Assembly (NCBI GenBank): GCA_947034895.1
Contig: OX344762.1
Span: 11,103,501 to 11,167,500, forward strand
From: Rhytidiadelphus loreus
Taxonomy: Eukaryota; Streptophyta; Bryopsida; Hypnales; Hylocomiaceae
Length of the DNA: 64,000 nt
Direction of reading: 5' to 3'
This document shows, one piece after another, positions 11,944 to 24,130 of this stretch (position 1 is the first letter of the stretch; each line of letters opens with the position of its first letter). A model generated the notes under the pieces. It made no database searches. It saw nothing but the letters and a program-made list of their open reading frames with translations, and was not told the origin of the DNA. A program made the position numbers and the translations under genes.

Positions 11944-12561
11944 ACATCGTGTTATGTTGGTTGTGTTGCAACCTTATAAATTCAATTTTACATTCAATAT
12001 TTGAGCCTTTTTAAGGTAATAGAATTCTTTGTCATCCATCTTGTGACCTAATTAGGAAAATTGTACAAAACAAAAGACAAAACTCAATATGGGTTTATTT
12101 TATTTGAATTTTGTCATTGATAATTCCAATAATTTGATGGTGAATATAAATGTGTTGTTAGTTAATTCCTAACTCTTTAATCTCCAAGGATATCCTAGAT
12201 TTCTAAACTGTGAATATATATTATAAAATAAAATTTAGAATAATAATTTAATGATGATTTTTAATTATAATTTGTAAACCATAATCCATGGATCATATCT
12301 ATATGGTTCAATCTACTATTACAATCACCAATAATTCTTAACAAAATTTGAAATTCCTTATAGAATAGATATAAAATATAAAATATGTGTAATTTTTAAA
12401 ATAAATTCTAAATTTTAATTTCAAAATATTAAATTAAAATATTAAATTTTTAAATATTAATTTATTTGGAGTAATAAAGATAGTTTTTGAAATTATTTTA
12501 CTTCTTTATTCATGACAAGTCATATTTTGAACTATAACCCTAGGGAAATCACTACTGATAT
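11944..12561. other. Very AT-rich non-coding DNA
   Basis: TAAAATATTAAA-type simple sequence near 12360-12460; nothing else recognisable. Confidence 0.5.
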
Positions 12562-12565
12562 TTAA

Positions 12566-13499
12566 CCCCTAAAGGACCATTGTCCCTTCGAGAGACAAAT
12601 GTGTTTTCGAGCAGGTACCTACGGGCTGAAATTTTCTCCTAATTTTTTTAAATTTTTTTTGGAGGTAAAAAATTTGATTAGCTTCGTGGGAATATAATTT
12701 CTTTTTAAATCAGTGCCCAGGAACAATAGTTATGACCAAATAAGCTCAAACAAGGGGACGGCAGGCAGCTCGGCCAGCCAAAAAAAAATGAACAAAAATT
12801 TGAATTTTGTTTTAATATTATTTTTTCTCATAGATTATATTTTTGCCTATCTGGAAAGCTTTGATTCATTTCATTTGGATATGTTATGAGAAAGTTATGG
12901 ACATTCTTGTTTTGGAGGCAGTTAGAGCATCTTCTTGAAAAAAATAACTTGTAGGATTCATTTCTGAATGCAATTTTTCAAATTTTTCAAAATTTTTTTT
13001 TTTGCATGGTCTGATTTACTTTCTAGAACAATCTCACCTTTGGGATTAGTGCATTTTAATTCCATCTAAAATATATGAATATTTTAGATTTTCCTTCTAT
13101 CTCATACCTACTTCTACTTAACAATTCTTTTAAGAATGATAATTGAATTTTTTTTTGAATTTTTTTACCTAGACTCTCAACTCCATTCTCCACTATAAGG
13201 ATTTAAAGCTCAAAACTTTGTAGTGCAAAAAATTTTAAGTTACAAATGTTCAAAGTCAAGAAATCTAGTCCCACAATGTGCTGAAAAACTTGTTTTTTCC
13301 ACTTTAAACGCAGATATCTTGCAATCTGAGCGGTCAAAAATTCTGAAAATTTTTCCACACACTCTCATACTAGTTAGGTGTAAGATCCTATGGTTAAATA
13401 CAAAAATAAAAAACAATGCTTCAATTTTTTTACTCCTTGCTATAGGTATGGCAGTTTTGAGTGTTTTTTGAGAGGAAAAAGGCCTTGGTCCTTTAGGGG
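12566..13499 (+). mobile_element. TTAA-flanked MITE, family P copy 1
   Basis: TTAA (12562-12565), then CCCCTAAAGGACCA... to ...TGGTCCTTTAGGGG, then TTAA (13500-13503); 934 bp. Terminal inverted repeats match for 14 bases or more. The TTAA duplication plus C-rich ends fits piggyBac-type or Kolobok-type elements. There is no transposase; short open frames inside are not conserved between copies. Confidence 0.88.
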
Positions 13500-13659
13500 T
13501 TAAAAACTACGTGAGTTAAAAGCCATAGGGTTTATTTAATTCAAAGAGCAAAATCTTTTTATAATATGTAGGACTACTATAGGGTTTATGAAATGCTACA
13601 TATTCTAATATATATAAATAAGGTTGTATGAAAAAATCATATAATAGAAATTTATATTA

Positions 13660-14003
13660 CATTAGAGAAATTTTGAAGCCTTACGAGGGCCGCTAGAAAG
13701 GAACATGAGAAGTCTATTAGTAATGGAATAGGTTGACTAACAATTATAGCTTCAGTACATTGTTAGCTTGTGTGAATTTCAACGTGTATTTGCTGAAACA
13801 GTCAGAAATCGCGATTTTTTTTTAATAATTTTTTTAAGATTAATTTTTTTTTTAAATTTTACTTGTAAATTTTGGTTCTTGCACCACTGTCGCTACAGGT
13901 TCAGTTGGGCGGAAATAGGGGGGAAATGAATTTTTGAGTAAATTTTAGGGTACCTCAAAAGGTTGTGGATCAACCCTTCGAAGGCCTAAAATTTTCTCTA
14001 ATG
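13660..14003. mobile_element. MITE family X copy 3 (CATTAG ends)
   Basis: The left end CATTAGAGAAATTTTGAAGCC and the right end, in reverse complement CATTAGAGAAAATTTTAGGCC, bound 344 bp. Just inside each end is GGCC/TTCGAAGG-type palindromic sequence (ACGAGGGCCGC; CCCTTCGAAGGCC). No duplication of flanking bases is visible. No coding potential. Confidence 0.8.
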
Positions 14004-14901
14004 AATAAGTTAGCCTTGATAGATAATTATGCGTTGTGCAAAATTTTCATGGTATGTTAAATATAGATGTAGACAAAAAAATTCGTGTAGATGATAAAAT
14101 GGGCATAGTTAAGAAAATCTACAATGAAAAGTGGTGGAGTAAAATTGTGCCATGAGGCTTGTAGTGTATATATCCAAAAAAATTAAGTGTAAGTGTAATA
14201 TATTAACCACAAGTAGCAAAAATTGTTACATTGCATGAATAGAAAGGTTTGATTATCTAAATGAATTCAACAAATTGGAAATTGTATAACAAAATAATAG
14301 AGTTTATAGTCCATTTAGCTTCAATCTTTAAAGCCAAATGTGTTAAAGATACTCATATTGAATGGGCGGTTCATGAGATAGTTTTTGTGTTAATTATGAA
14401 GTATTCAATGGTAAACTTGTTATTAAAAAATGCCTCTTTGTTTTTTGGTTTCATGGTGTAATTATATCCTATTCATGTGTATAGTATAAACAAGGAAAAA
14501 TTTGTGAATTAAGGCAAGGTGGGAAAAAATTGGACACTTAAATTTTATATGTAAGATAATCCCACTTAAAAAACCACATGAATGAATTTATAAAAATCCA
14601 TAGCCAGGTATTGGAAATATTCCCCTTGTAGCTTTTTATGTAAATCTTTAATCATCTTAAATAGAATAATTAAGATAAATAGCCCCACATCAAATACCCT
14701 TTTAGCTCAAGTATATACTTTAAATTACAAGGAGTGATCTCCCTAAGACTATTATTTTTACTTTTGAAAAATTGACAAACCCATATCCTTGAACTATCTA
14801 AAAGGTCAAAGCCCCTATTAATTGTGTCGTGTGACTATTTGCACCACTTCATGACCATTGTGTATCAATGGTGTACATTTGTACAAATAGGATCTTGTAC
14901 C
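14004..14901. other. AT-rich non-coding DNA
   Basis: A 66-codon open frame at 14261-14461 shows no family resemblance. No element ends. Confidence 0.45.
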
Positions 14902-14905
14902 TTAA

Positions 14906-15813
14906 CTCCTACAATCTCAAGGCCTTTTCCTTTTGCCAAAAATTGCTCAAAATTGTCATTTCTAGTGCAAAGAGTAAAAGATTTAAAAGATTTTTTTTTT
15001 GGCATATCTAACCATAAGATCTTGCATTAGATTACTATGAGAATGTTTGAAACAAATTTCAAACACTTTGACCACATAGATTGCAAGATAAATGCGTTCA
15101 AAGTGAAAAAATCATGTTTTTTGCTCAAATAAATGACAAACTAGTTTATGAGACTTTGAATCTTTTCAACTTAAAAAAATTTCACTTTAGATTTTTTATT
15201 AAATAAAATTTATCATGAATAATTCAGTTGAAAATATAGGATAATAAAAGTTCAAAAAATAATATGATTTTCATTCTGCAAAAAATTGTGAATTGATAGA
15301 GGAAAAAACTAAATCATTAATATCTCTAAGATGGAATTAAAACACACTAATCCAATTGTGGGATTGTTTTTACAATCAAAGTTAACCTTGAGAAACTTTA
15401 TGTTCCAAAAAAATGTCAAAATTGAGCTCAAAAACAAATCATGTATGTTAATTTTTTTAAAAGATGCTCTAATTGCCAATAAAACAACATGACCTATAAC
15501 TTTCACATCACTAATCCAAATGGAAATGAATCAAAGCTTACCATTTTGATAGAAATAATATCTATGGGAAACAAATTTTTTTTTTAAATCTTCAAAATTT
15601 TGTAAGTTTTTTTTCTTGCCAAATTTTGTTTTGGGCTTATTGTAGTATAGCTTTTGCTCATAGTCACCAATTGAAATAAAAATTATATTTCCAAAATCTA
15701 ATAACTTTTTGTATCTTATGAGAAAGTTTTAAAAAATTTCACAAAAAATGGAGCTCATAGGAACTTGCCCAAAATCCATTTTATTCCTTAAGGGAACAAT
15801 GGGACTTTAGGGG
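14906..15813 (-). mobile_element. TTAA-flanked MITE, family P copy 2
   Basis: Flanked by TTAA at 14902-14905 and 15814-15817. The inner sequence is the reverse complement of copy 1 (for example ATAAGATCTTGCA, TAGATTGCAAGATA). The left end has decayed to CTCCTACAATCTCAAGGCC; the right end still reads GGACTTTAGGGG. Confidence 0.82.
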
Positions 15814-15817
15814 TTAA

Positions 15818-16193
15818 AGGTCTTGTGAGCCAAATTTGGATGCAATATGTTGGATTTTCTTTTTTTCTAATTGGCATAATAGATTTATTTATTGAAGTGT
15901 ACACTGGTGAATTTTGTCTTCATGTTGATTGAACTAAGGACACACGGCACTCTCAATTTGAATTGCATCTTGGGCTACATGTATGTAAAGCTTCAAAATG
16001 GTCACTTATTCTACTTGTATGGTGTCATATGTGAGCATGGTAAGGTTGAAAATCCTAACATGACATCCAAATGTAAAATACTAATTGTTGACTAATCAAT
16101 CCAATAATGTATGTCATTTCATATTTTAGTAAAAATATAATATTCTAATAGTCACTTGCACTACAATAAGATGTAATATTCCCACACAATTTT
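15818..16193. other. AT-rich non-coding DNA
   Basis: Nothing recognised. Confidence 0.5.
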
Positions 16194-16320
16194 AACACCT
16201 AAAGGACCAAACAACAATTTTTTGGCAACATAGCAATTTTTATAGCTCACTAAGAACAAAAATATTCACTATATTTTTAAATTTTATTATTAATTTTATT
16301 TTTTAATAGAGGAGCAAGGA
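16194..16320 (+). mobile_element. Truncated left end of a family Q MITE
   Basis: TTAACACCTAAAGGACCAAA followed by TTTTTTGGCAACATAGCAATTTTT and a CTCACT-like block matches the left end of the Q copies; similarity stops at about 16.32 kb and no right end follows. Confidence 0.7.
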
Positions 16321-16690
16321 ACACCTTGCTACTACACCAAATACTTTTACTATTGGATTTGCATTTGAGGACTTATAGGGGAAAATGCCATTAAAAATGG
16401 ATAAAGGGGCATCATGGGCAAGGTTCTTTACACTAGAGTAGAATTTGCATTCCATTGCCCGGACGAGCTTGGGCACGTCCTTTGGGAGATTCTCACCCTA
16501 GAATCAAATCAGGAATGATACTTCCGTAAAAAAATTATAGGATTATAAATTGATCAATGCACCACAATGTGGTTGCATTTCGGAGTGACTCTTCATTAGT
16601 TTTGCAAATTTGGCATGTAAAACCAAAAAAAACAAGTCATTTAACAAGTGTCTTGTCATGTGACTTCTAAAGCCGCTTAATTTGAATATC
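16321..16690. other. Non-coding DNA
   Basis: No gene or repeat recognised. Confidence 0.4.
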
Positions 16691-17290
16691 TAGAGTCGTG
16701 AAGAGAAGATCTTCATACAAGAATGGTGGTAGGAGTTAAAACAAACCATGGATATGTAAATTAGAATTAGTAAGAGCTCAACCGCTCATAGTTATGTGAA
16801 AAGTAGGAATTTTGTTCAAAGTAAAATTTCAAACCTCATTTTGGCATAGTAGAATATTTTCTTTCAAAATACTTTGAACTAAGAAAAGTTGGGAAATAAA
16901 TGTAAATTTCATCTCCAAAAATCCGTTTGATATTTTGAGTCTTCAAGAAAAAGTTATGGACAAAATTCAAAGAGGATGTTTGAAAATGTTCCTTCCAACT
17001 GCTTTTTGAACTTTGTCCATAATTTTTGATTGGAGACTCAAAATCTCAAATGAATTTTTGGAGGTGAAATTTAGCTCGTTGTTCCAACTTTTATCAGTTC
17101 CAAATTTTCTATAAAAAGTCATTCTAGTATGCCGAAATGAAGCCTGAAATTCTAATTTGAATACAATTCCCACTTTCTACTTAACTATGAGTGATTGAGC
17201 TCCTATTAATTCTAATTTACATATCCCACAAGGGTTGTTTAACCTCCTACCACCCCTCTTGTATAAATAGCTTCATTTCTCACCTCTAGT
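16691..17290. repeat. Foldback element, family N copy 1
   Basis: Two arms of about 270-290 bp in inverted orientation. The left arm has GGTGGTAGGAGTT and CTCAACCGCTCATAGTTA; the right arm has TAACTATGAGTGATTGAGCTC and AACCTCCTACCACC. The centre carries AAAAGTTATGGACAAAATTC and its inverse. A transcript would form a long hairpin. Related to copies at 27.2 and 57.5 kb. Confidence 0.85.
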
Positions 17291-17960
17291 CGCATTGTAT
17301 AAGTGTATTTTAAAACTATGTGAAATAGTTCTAAAATATGATGTCTCCATTGAATTTAGTGCCGGTTATTCTGAAACTGAATTTCACAAAATTGGGTTAC
17401 ATATTGGAAGTTGAGAAGAAAGTGTTGGTGATCTATGACGAGTCGGGCGTTGCTGATTGTGACTCGGCTTCCTCCGACGCTGTAAATTCGTAAACTATCC
17501 TTCACTTTAGCTTGGGTATAAGGTAAGGGGCAGCTCCATTGCCTCGTGGACCTCCAGGATCGGAGGGGTCAAGGAGGGATCCATTGTGAAAGGCCTCTGG
17601 CTTGGAGGTCCAAGCTCCAACCCGCTCATTCTGCGCGTACAGGGCTGGAGGGGCCGGATCCCTCCCCTGGACCCCCTATTTGAAGAAAGTATCTTGGTTT
17701 CCCGAATGCAGCTCGTAAAAGGGGAATGAGAGAATGACGGGTTGAGGTAATTTTTGTATTCCGCGCCAATTCATTTCTTCAGCGTAAGTTCATTTCTTCC
17801 GCGCTAGTTCCGTGCCAGTTCATTTCTTCAAGCCCCTCCAGGTCCCCAGTGGAGACCACCTAAAGGGGGACTGGCCTCCGACCTGGAAGTCCCGAGGGGG
17901 TCCAGCTCCTGGAGGTCCAAGACCCCAATGGAGACTGCCTCTAACAAGCCTATGACAGGT
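17291..17960. other. GC-rich unique-looking stretch before the minisatellite
   Basis: From about 17440 composition is markedly GC-rich (GGACCTCCAGG, GGAGGTCCAAGCTCC, GGAGGGGCC). TTCATTTCTTC preceded by CGCGCCAA, CAGCGTAAG or CGTGCCAG recurs three times at 17765-17830. Palindromic GGACCTCCAGG/CCTGGAGGTCC words suggest hairpins. Minus-strand open frame 17820-18041 derives from the repeats. No gene called. Confidence 0.4.
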
Positions 17961-18272
17961 CAAGTTTGGAGTAGCATATGAGAGACCAAGTTTAGAGCAA
18001 CGTATGACAAACCAAGTTTGGAGCAACCTATGAGAAGCCAAGTTTGGAGCAACCTATGAGAAGCCAAGTTTGGGGTAACCTATAACATGCCAAGTTTGCA
18101 GTAGCCTATGATAGGCCAAGTTTGGAGCAACCTATAATAGGTCAAGTTGGGAGCAACCTATAACACGTCAATTTGAAAGCAACCTATAACACGTCAATTT
18201 GGGAGCAATCTATAACACGCCAAGTAAAGAGCAACCTATGACAAACCAAGTTTGGAGTAGCCTAATGCAAGC
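17961..18272. repeat. 26-bp minisatellite, 12 units
   Basis: Twelve units of CAAGTTTGGAGCAACCTATG followed by six more variable bases (often AGAAGC, ACACGT), exactly 26 bp each, so the array is 312 bp with no length change. Units differ by up to six substitutions. 26 is not a multiple of three, so the array is not evolving as coding sequence. Confidence 0.95.
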
Positions 18273-18448
18273 CAAGAAATTCTTATGAAGTACATTTCAT
18301 AAGACACGTGTACATCTAAAGAATTTTTGGACCTACATTAGGTTGCTCCAAACTAAGCCTGTTGTAGACTGACTCACCTTAAATTGATCAAGCTTGCCAA
18401 AGCTTGATATTTTGAGCAATTATTTTTTTCTCCTCTCAAGTTAGTTAA

Positions 18449-20312
18449 CCCCTAAAGAACCAAAGCCTTTTTTTTTGTAAAAAAAACTTTGAAGACTGCT
18501 ATTTCTATAGCAAAGAGTAAAAACATTTGAAAATTGTTTTTTTTGGACATCTAATTGTAGGATCTTACACCTAACTAGGATGAGAATATGTGGAAAAAAA
18601 TTCAAATTTTTTGACCAAATAGATTGGAAGATATTTGTGTTTAAAGTTAAGAAAAACAAGTTTTGCAGTACATTGTGGGACTAGATTATTTGACTTTGAA
18701 CCTTCTTAACTTATCACTAAACGTTTTTTGACCACATAGCAATTTGGGGCAGCTCACTTTGAATGAAATTTTAATTTTAATTTTATGAAATTCCCCCACA
18801 ACATGTGCCTAAGGAGTAGCTTTAAGGTCGAACAATTTTCATAACTTTTGACTACATGGTTCAAAAGTTATTGCATGATATGTAATTTTCAGTGTTCGGC
18901 GGGCAGCCTGGGCAGGAAAAAAAACTTCTTTGAAAATCACTTTTTAAAAAAATAAAAATTTGAAATTAATTCTCTAGATTTATATATATGTGGTAAGCTT
19001 TGAATCATTCCATTTTGATTAATGAGATGAAAGTTATGAGGAATTTTAGTTTGGGTTAGTTTCTGGGTAGTTATGGAATCTCTATTCTAAAATAAACTTT
19101 GAAGTCCTTTATTTAACTCTATTTTAAATATTTTTCGAAAAAAAATAAAAACATTAGGTGTATATTGTTTATTACAACATTACAACCATTGGTATTGGCA
19201 TTTTTCAATTCTATAAATAAATTGTTGACAATTTAGTATTTTTAATCATTCTCTACTTCTTTCTACTTACTATTTTTTTCCTATATGTTGTACAATTTCA
19301 AATGATTTGAATATTTTCAAGAATTTAGCCAACTTACCTTGAAGAAAGAATCCAAAGGGTAACAACCATTTTGGACATTTTTTCATAGAAATGTGACCTT
19401 GTGAAGTGCAACTGCCCAGGGTTTTGCAAGGCAAAAAAAAGAAATTTTGTTACTTCAAATGCTAATATCTTGCAATCTACACGATGGACACTTCTGAAAA
19501 TTTTACCACATCTTCTCAAACTAGTGTAGTACAAAATCCTACGATTACATGTTTCTAAAAATGTTCTTTTTTCTAAAATTTAGTGCTTGTCCTAGAAATG
19601 ACAGTTTTGGAGCGATTTTGGTGAAAACATTGTCTCTGACCTTTAGAGGTTACGTTTTTTAGCACTACAAAGTTTTGAGATTTAAATCTTTATTGTGGGG
19701 AATTGAGATGAGAGTCTATATATAAAAAAAATTAAACTTAATTTTCATTCTTTAAAAAGTTATTAAGTAAAAGTAGGTATGAGATAGTAGGAAAATCTAA
19801 GATATTAATATCTTTTAAATGGAATTAAAACGCACTAATCCCAATGGTGAGATTTTAGAAAGCAAACTAAACCATGTTGAACTTTTCTTTTTTTAAATTA
19901 TAAAACTCGTATTTAGAAATGAACCCTACAAATTATTTTTTGAAGAAGATATTCTAATTGCCTGAAAAACAAGATTGTTCATAACTTTCTCATAACAAAT
20001 CCAAGTGGAACGAATCAAAGCTTTCCATGTAGACAAAAATATAATCTATGAGAAAGAAGGAAGAAAAAAAAAAATTAATTAAAATTTTTGAAATTTTTTT
20101 GTTGCACCTTCTCCTCCCTCCACCTCTGTTTTGAGTTGTTTCGGGCATAACTTTTGTTCCCGGGCACCAATTGGAAAAAAATTATACCTATGAATCTAAT
20201 CAATTTTTCTATCTTCAAAAAAAGTTTCAAAAAATCAAGACAAAAATTGAGACCTTAGGTACCTACCCAAAATCCCATTTGTCCTTTGAAGTGACAAATG
20301 ATCTTTTAGGGG
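18449..20312 (-). mobile_element. TTAA-flanked MITE, family P copy 4, split by a Q element
   Basis: TTAA (18445-18448) + CCCCTAAAGAACCAAAGCC at the left and GATCTTTTAGGGG + TTAA (20313-20316) at the right. The halves 18449-18710 and 19654-20312 join to a P element in reverse orientation (ACTACAAAGTTTTGAG follows directly where expected). The interruption is Q copy 1. Confidence 0.85.
18715..19649 (+). mobile_element. TTAA-type MITE, family Q copy 1, nested in P copy 4
   Basis: 935 bp between TTAT (18711-18714) and TTAC (19650-19653), decayed forms of the TTAA present at this point in other P copies. Left: AACGTTTTTTGACCACATAGC; right: TCTCTGACCTTTAGAGG. The inside matches Q copies at 22.5, 54.5 and 62.0 kb (for example TGACTACATGGTTCAAAAG). 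No ORF. Confidence 0.85.
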
Positions 20313-20316
20313 TTAA

Positions 20317-21320
20317 AACTTAGAACTCCACCGTTCACATTTTAAAGAGATTACTATATGTGCAAGCCATAAATTGTCAAATAAAAGACTTTGTATGAGG
20401 ATTTTCTTTGAGCTAGTTCTTTATTGGAAATTTTTGGTACATATTCCCCAATTTGAAATGTTATAGAATTTTTTTGAACATGTGGTCAACTCTGCCACAA
20501 AAAGAAAGAAAAAAGTTTAAACCATCTTGAGTGTTTTTTGGTGAAGAACTTTAGGAGTTAACCCTTGAAGAACGCTAAGGCCATAAAGTGGTCAATGGAT
20601 GACTTCATTATTCAATGTAGAAACAAAAAATGCACCTCTTGGTGCAATAATTGGAATAGTTTTGGTGGCAATCTTGGTCACGGGTGGTTAACGGTTAAGG
20701 GATAACTTCCTTAAAAAAATGCCACCAAAAAGTATGTAGCTATATATATTCCTTCCAGAAATGAATATGGTAAATTACTCTTATTAGCCAATATAAAAAT
20801 AAAAATATCCATAATTTCCTTACCGTGGCAATGCATCCTAATAAATCAATAAAGATCCTCAAAAGGTAAATTTGTCATTTTCCATGGTTGACGGTGAACC
20901 TGATCAATTGACTTGAATTAATTAAATGAACCCAGACGGAGCATAACTTTTTCACCCAGAAAGCACTGAGTAAAGATAAATCATGTATTCCGTTTGTTCT
21001 TACCATAATTTTAAATTATTTTTACATTTTTAATATTTTTACATTATTTTTTTACATTCTATTTTTAAATTTTTTTTTTTAATGGGAACAAAACGGGGAA
21101 CACCGACTGACTGCATTAGACAAGGAACCGGTAAAATACAACCCCAACAAAGCGGTGGTAGGACCCATTTGTTGGTATGAAAGAAAAAAAATAAGAAAGG
21201 CGAGTTGAGTTAAAAAAATTTAGAAAGAAAAAGGAGATGGGAAAAGGGGGATGGCCACTCAAAAGGAGAGTTGATAGTTGCGTGTACGGTAGTTTTTGTT
21301 TTGAGATTGAAGATACAGTG
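20317..21320. other. Non-coding DNA with a possible short TTAA element
   Basis: TTAACCCTTGAAGAACGCTAAGG at about 20558 and CGGTTAAGGGATAAC near 20690 could bound a decayed element of about 150 bp; the match is too weak to call. The rest is AT-rich. Confidence 0.35.
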
Positions 21321-22453
21321 GTAAGGTAACAGGCTCAGAAACCGCTCATTTAAGACCTGGTCAACCTTTTTCATATATTTTTTTAGATGTAAGTATCTTT
21401 TATTCATTTTTCAGGCAAAGAGAAGAAGATGGGGAATCTAACACAAGTGGTTTCGTAATTTTTGGAGCTTTTATAAATTACTTATGAATTTTCAAATGGA
21501 AAGTGGCATAGGGTCCTAATTGTGATTGGTAGGCCTTGAAAATCTGCTCATACTTAGTTTGGAAAAAAATCAGACTTTGTTCAAAAACTAACATTTTAAC
21601 GTATAAAAAGTGGGGAAGATGGTCTCTAAAAGCGACCGTTTCTAAATCTGAAATGAATGCTTGAATAAAACATTATTTCAGATTTTTTTGACATTAATAA
21701 GAAGGTAGCTGGACTACAAAATATTATTTTGAATGAAAATTAAAAACAACTATCTACATGATTAGGAATGAACCCATTGCGACTTTAAAACCGTCCATCT
21801 GAGGACTGTAAACCAAACTTTCTCATACTTTGAAGTAACCACAAGTCCATTTTACTAATATCAAGGATCCATTTCAGAGCCCCCTACTGAGTGGTTCAAA
21901 ATGCCTGAACTGTTTTCGAGCCCTCTCCTATACATCTGGGAGATCTGAAAAGGTAATAAGTTCCCAAGTCAAAAGGACAGCTGGCTCAAAAAATAAGTAA
22001 CTGACTGTAATTTGATTTCCACAGAAAAAAAATATATCTAAAATCAAGTCTATGCTCTAAAAGTGACCATTTAAGGATTCGGGTCTGCCTTTTTCATGGG
22101 TTTTCACGTATAAGAATATTTTTCAATCATTTTTCAGAGAAAGAAAAATAGATGTGGAACCTAACATAAGTGGTTTTGTATTTTTTCAAGCATTTTTGAA
22201 TTACTTGTAAATTTTCAAAGATTTGGGACATAGGCACCTATTTTGTGATCATAGGTCTCCCAAAGTCCATCCATGTGCAACTTGTAAAGAGATGTGTGGA
22301 AATCAAAGATAGTGATTGGCTCTTGCAATAGAAAAATAATTTATCCTTAATTCATTCAATTGCTAAAGTGGTCCATTTAAGGATCACCCCATCTCCATTC
22401 TTCAACTAATAATAGGGTCCATTTGAAAAGATGGGCGCGTTTAGAGCATACTA
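21321..22453. repeat. Repeat family R, one old and one better copy
   Basis: 22060-22453 matches the two outer parts of R copy 2 (26.67-28.33 kb): GCTCTAAAAGTGACCATTT, CATTTTTGAATTACTTGTAA, GTGTGGAAATCAAAG, and the end TTTAGAGCATACTACCTT. 21324-21560 is an older relative (CGCTCATTTAAGACCTGGTC, CATTTTTCAGGCAAAGAG). The left end of the better copy lacks AAGGTAG. Non-coding. Confidence 0.7.
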
Positions 22454-22546
22454 CCTTCAAGTGGGTATCTTACTACCAAACCACCATCATTTTGCTTCTA
22501 TACCTAGTCACTATTATGGTATTACCACCTATAGATTATCACTTAA

Positions 22547-23493
22547 ACCCTAATCGTCCAAGCACGTTTTTTTGGCAACATAGTGATTTTGGGCAGCCCT
22601 CACTATAGACGGAATTTTTCTTTTATTTCTTTGAAAATTTCACACAATATAGAGACAAGGAGTAGCTTTAAGGCCCAACAATTTTCATAACTTTTGACTA
22701 CATGGTTCAAAAGTTATTGCATGATATGTAATTTTCAGTATTCAGCAGGCTGCCAAGGCATGAAAGAAAACTTCTTTGAAAATCACTTTTTAAAAAAATA
22801 AAAAATTGAAATTGATTCTCTTAATTTGTATATATGTGGTAAGCTTTGAATCATTCCATTTTGATTAATGAGATGAAAGTTATGAGGAATTTTAGTTTGG
22901 GTTAGTTTGTGCGTAGTTATGGAATCTCTACTCTAAAATAAACTTTGAAGTCCTTTATTCAACTCAATTTTTTATGATTTTGGAAAAAAATAAAAACATT
23001 AGGTGTATATTGTTTATTACAACATTAAAACCATTGGGATTGGCATTTTTCAATTCTATAAATAAATGATTAACAATTTAGTATTTTTAAACATTCTCTA
23101 CTTCTTTCTACTTACTATTCTTTTCCTATATGTTGTACAATTTCAAATGATTTGAATATTTTCAAGCATGTAGCCAACTTGCCTTGAAGAAAGAATCCAA
23201 AGAGTAACCGCCATTTGGGACATTTTTTCATACAAATGTGACCTTGTGAAGTGCAGCTGTCCAAATATTCACAGGGCCAAAAAAAGGATTTTTGTCACTT
23301 CAAACGTTAATATCTTGCAATCTACACGGTGGGAACTTCTGAAATTTTTTCCACATCTTCTCTAACTATTTTACTTCAAGATACTATGGTTACATTTGTC
23401 CAGAAATGTTTTTCATCTAAAATTTGGTGCTTGTAAATTCAACGGCGATTTTGGAGCAGTTTTGGTGAAAACATAGTCTCTGATATTTAGGGT
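22547..23493 (+). mobile_element. TTAA-flanked MITE, family Q copy 2
   Basis: TTAA (22543-22546) then ACCCTAATCGTCCAAGCACG; right end CTCTGATATTTAGGGT then TTAA (23494-23497). 947 bp and closely similar to Q copy 1 over its length, including a block at about 22670-22740 where ATAACTTTTGACTACATGG is followed by an inverted CAAAAGTTAT. Confidence 0.85.
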
Positions 23494-23497
23494 TTAA

Positions 23498-24130
23498 GCA
23501 ATTCCGTGCATGTTTTGGAGCAATTGAAGACGGTGTAAATTTTTTGTTCTGTAGAAAGATAGAAATGGCAAGCATTTTCAAATTTTTGTGATTTTTTTCC
23601 TTGAATTCAATTTACTATTATTAGTTTTAGAAGCCAAAAGTTGGCATGAATTTCCATGCTCAATGTATAGACTCTTCCAATTTTGATTATTCAAGAATTA
23701 CTTTCCCGCTCACTACTTCCTACTTTCTTGCTCACTACATTGGGACATGTGTCACAACCTTATTAGTCTCTTTCTTGAAAAGGAGAAAATGGTTGGTTGG
23801 GAATAAGTAGTTCAATGATGTAGGAGTGATAAAATTTTCATTGATTTTCTTGTTGGCACTTGATTCCAATGCACCAAATAACGCGACAATTGGATATCAT
23901 ATGCAAAAGTTAAGAAGGAATAATTGAGTTTGGTTCTAAAATAGTTTCTTCCACATAGGTGCATAATTGATTTTGGAGATGTACACATATTGAAGATGGT
24001 GGTTTAGGATTATTGGCACATTTTTGGGTGCCTCCATCTTAATTTGACAATAGAAAACTAAAAACTCTTAATCACTAGCTATGTGAATGAAATAATAATA
24101 AATTTCACTTCATAAGCTTATAAAGTAAAA
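23498..24130. other. AT-rich non-coding DNA
   Basis: Nothing recognised. Confidence 0.45.

Noticed and set aside
20558..20700. Small TTAA element (TTAACCCTTGAAG... GGTTAAGGG)
   Set aside because: End similarity is only a few bases and the flanks do not duplicate clearly.
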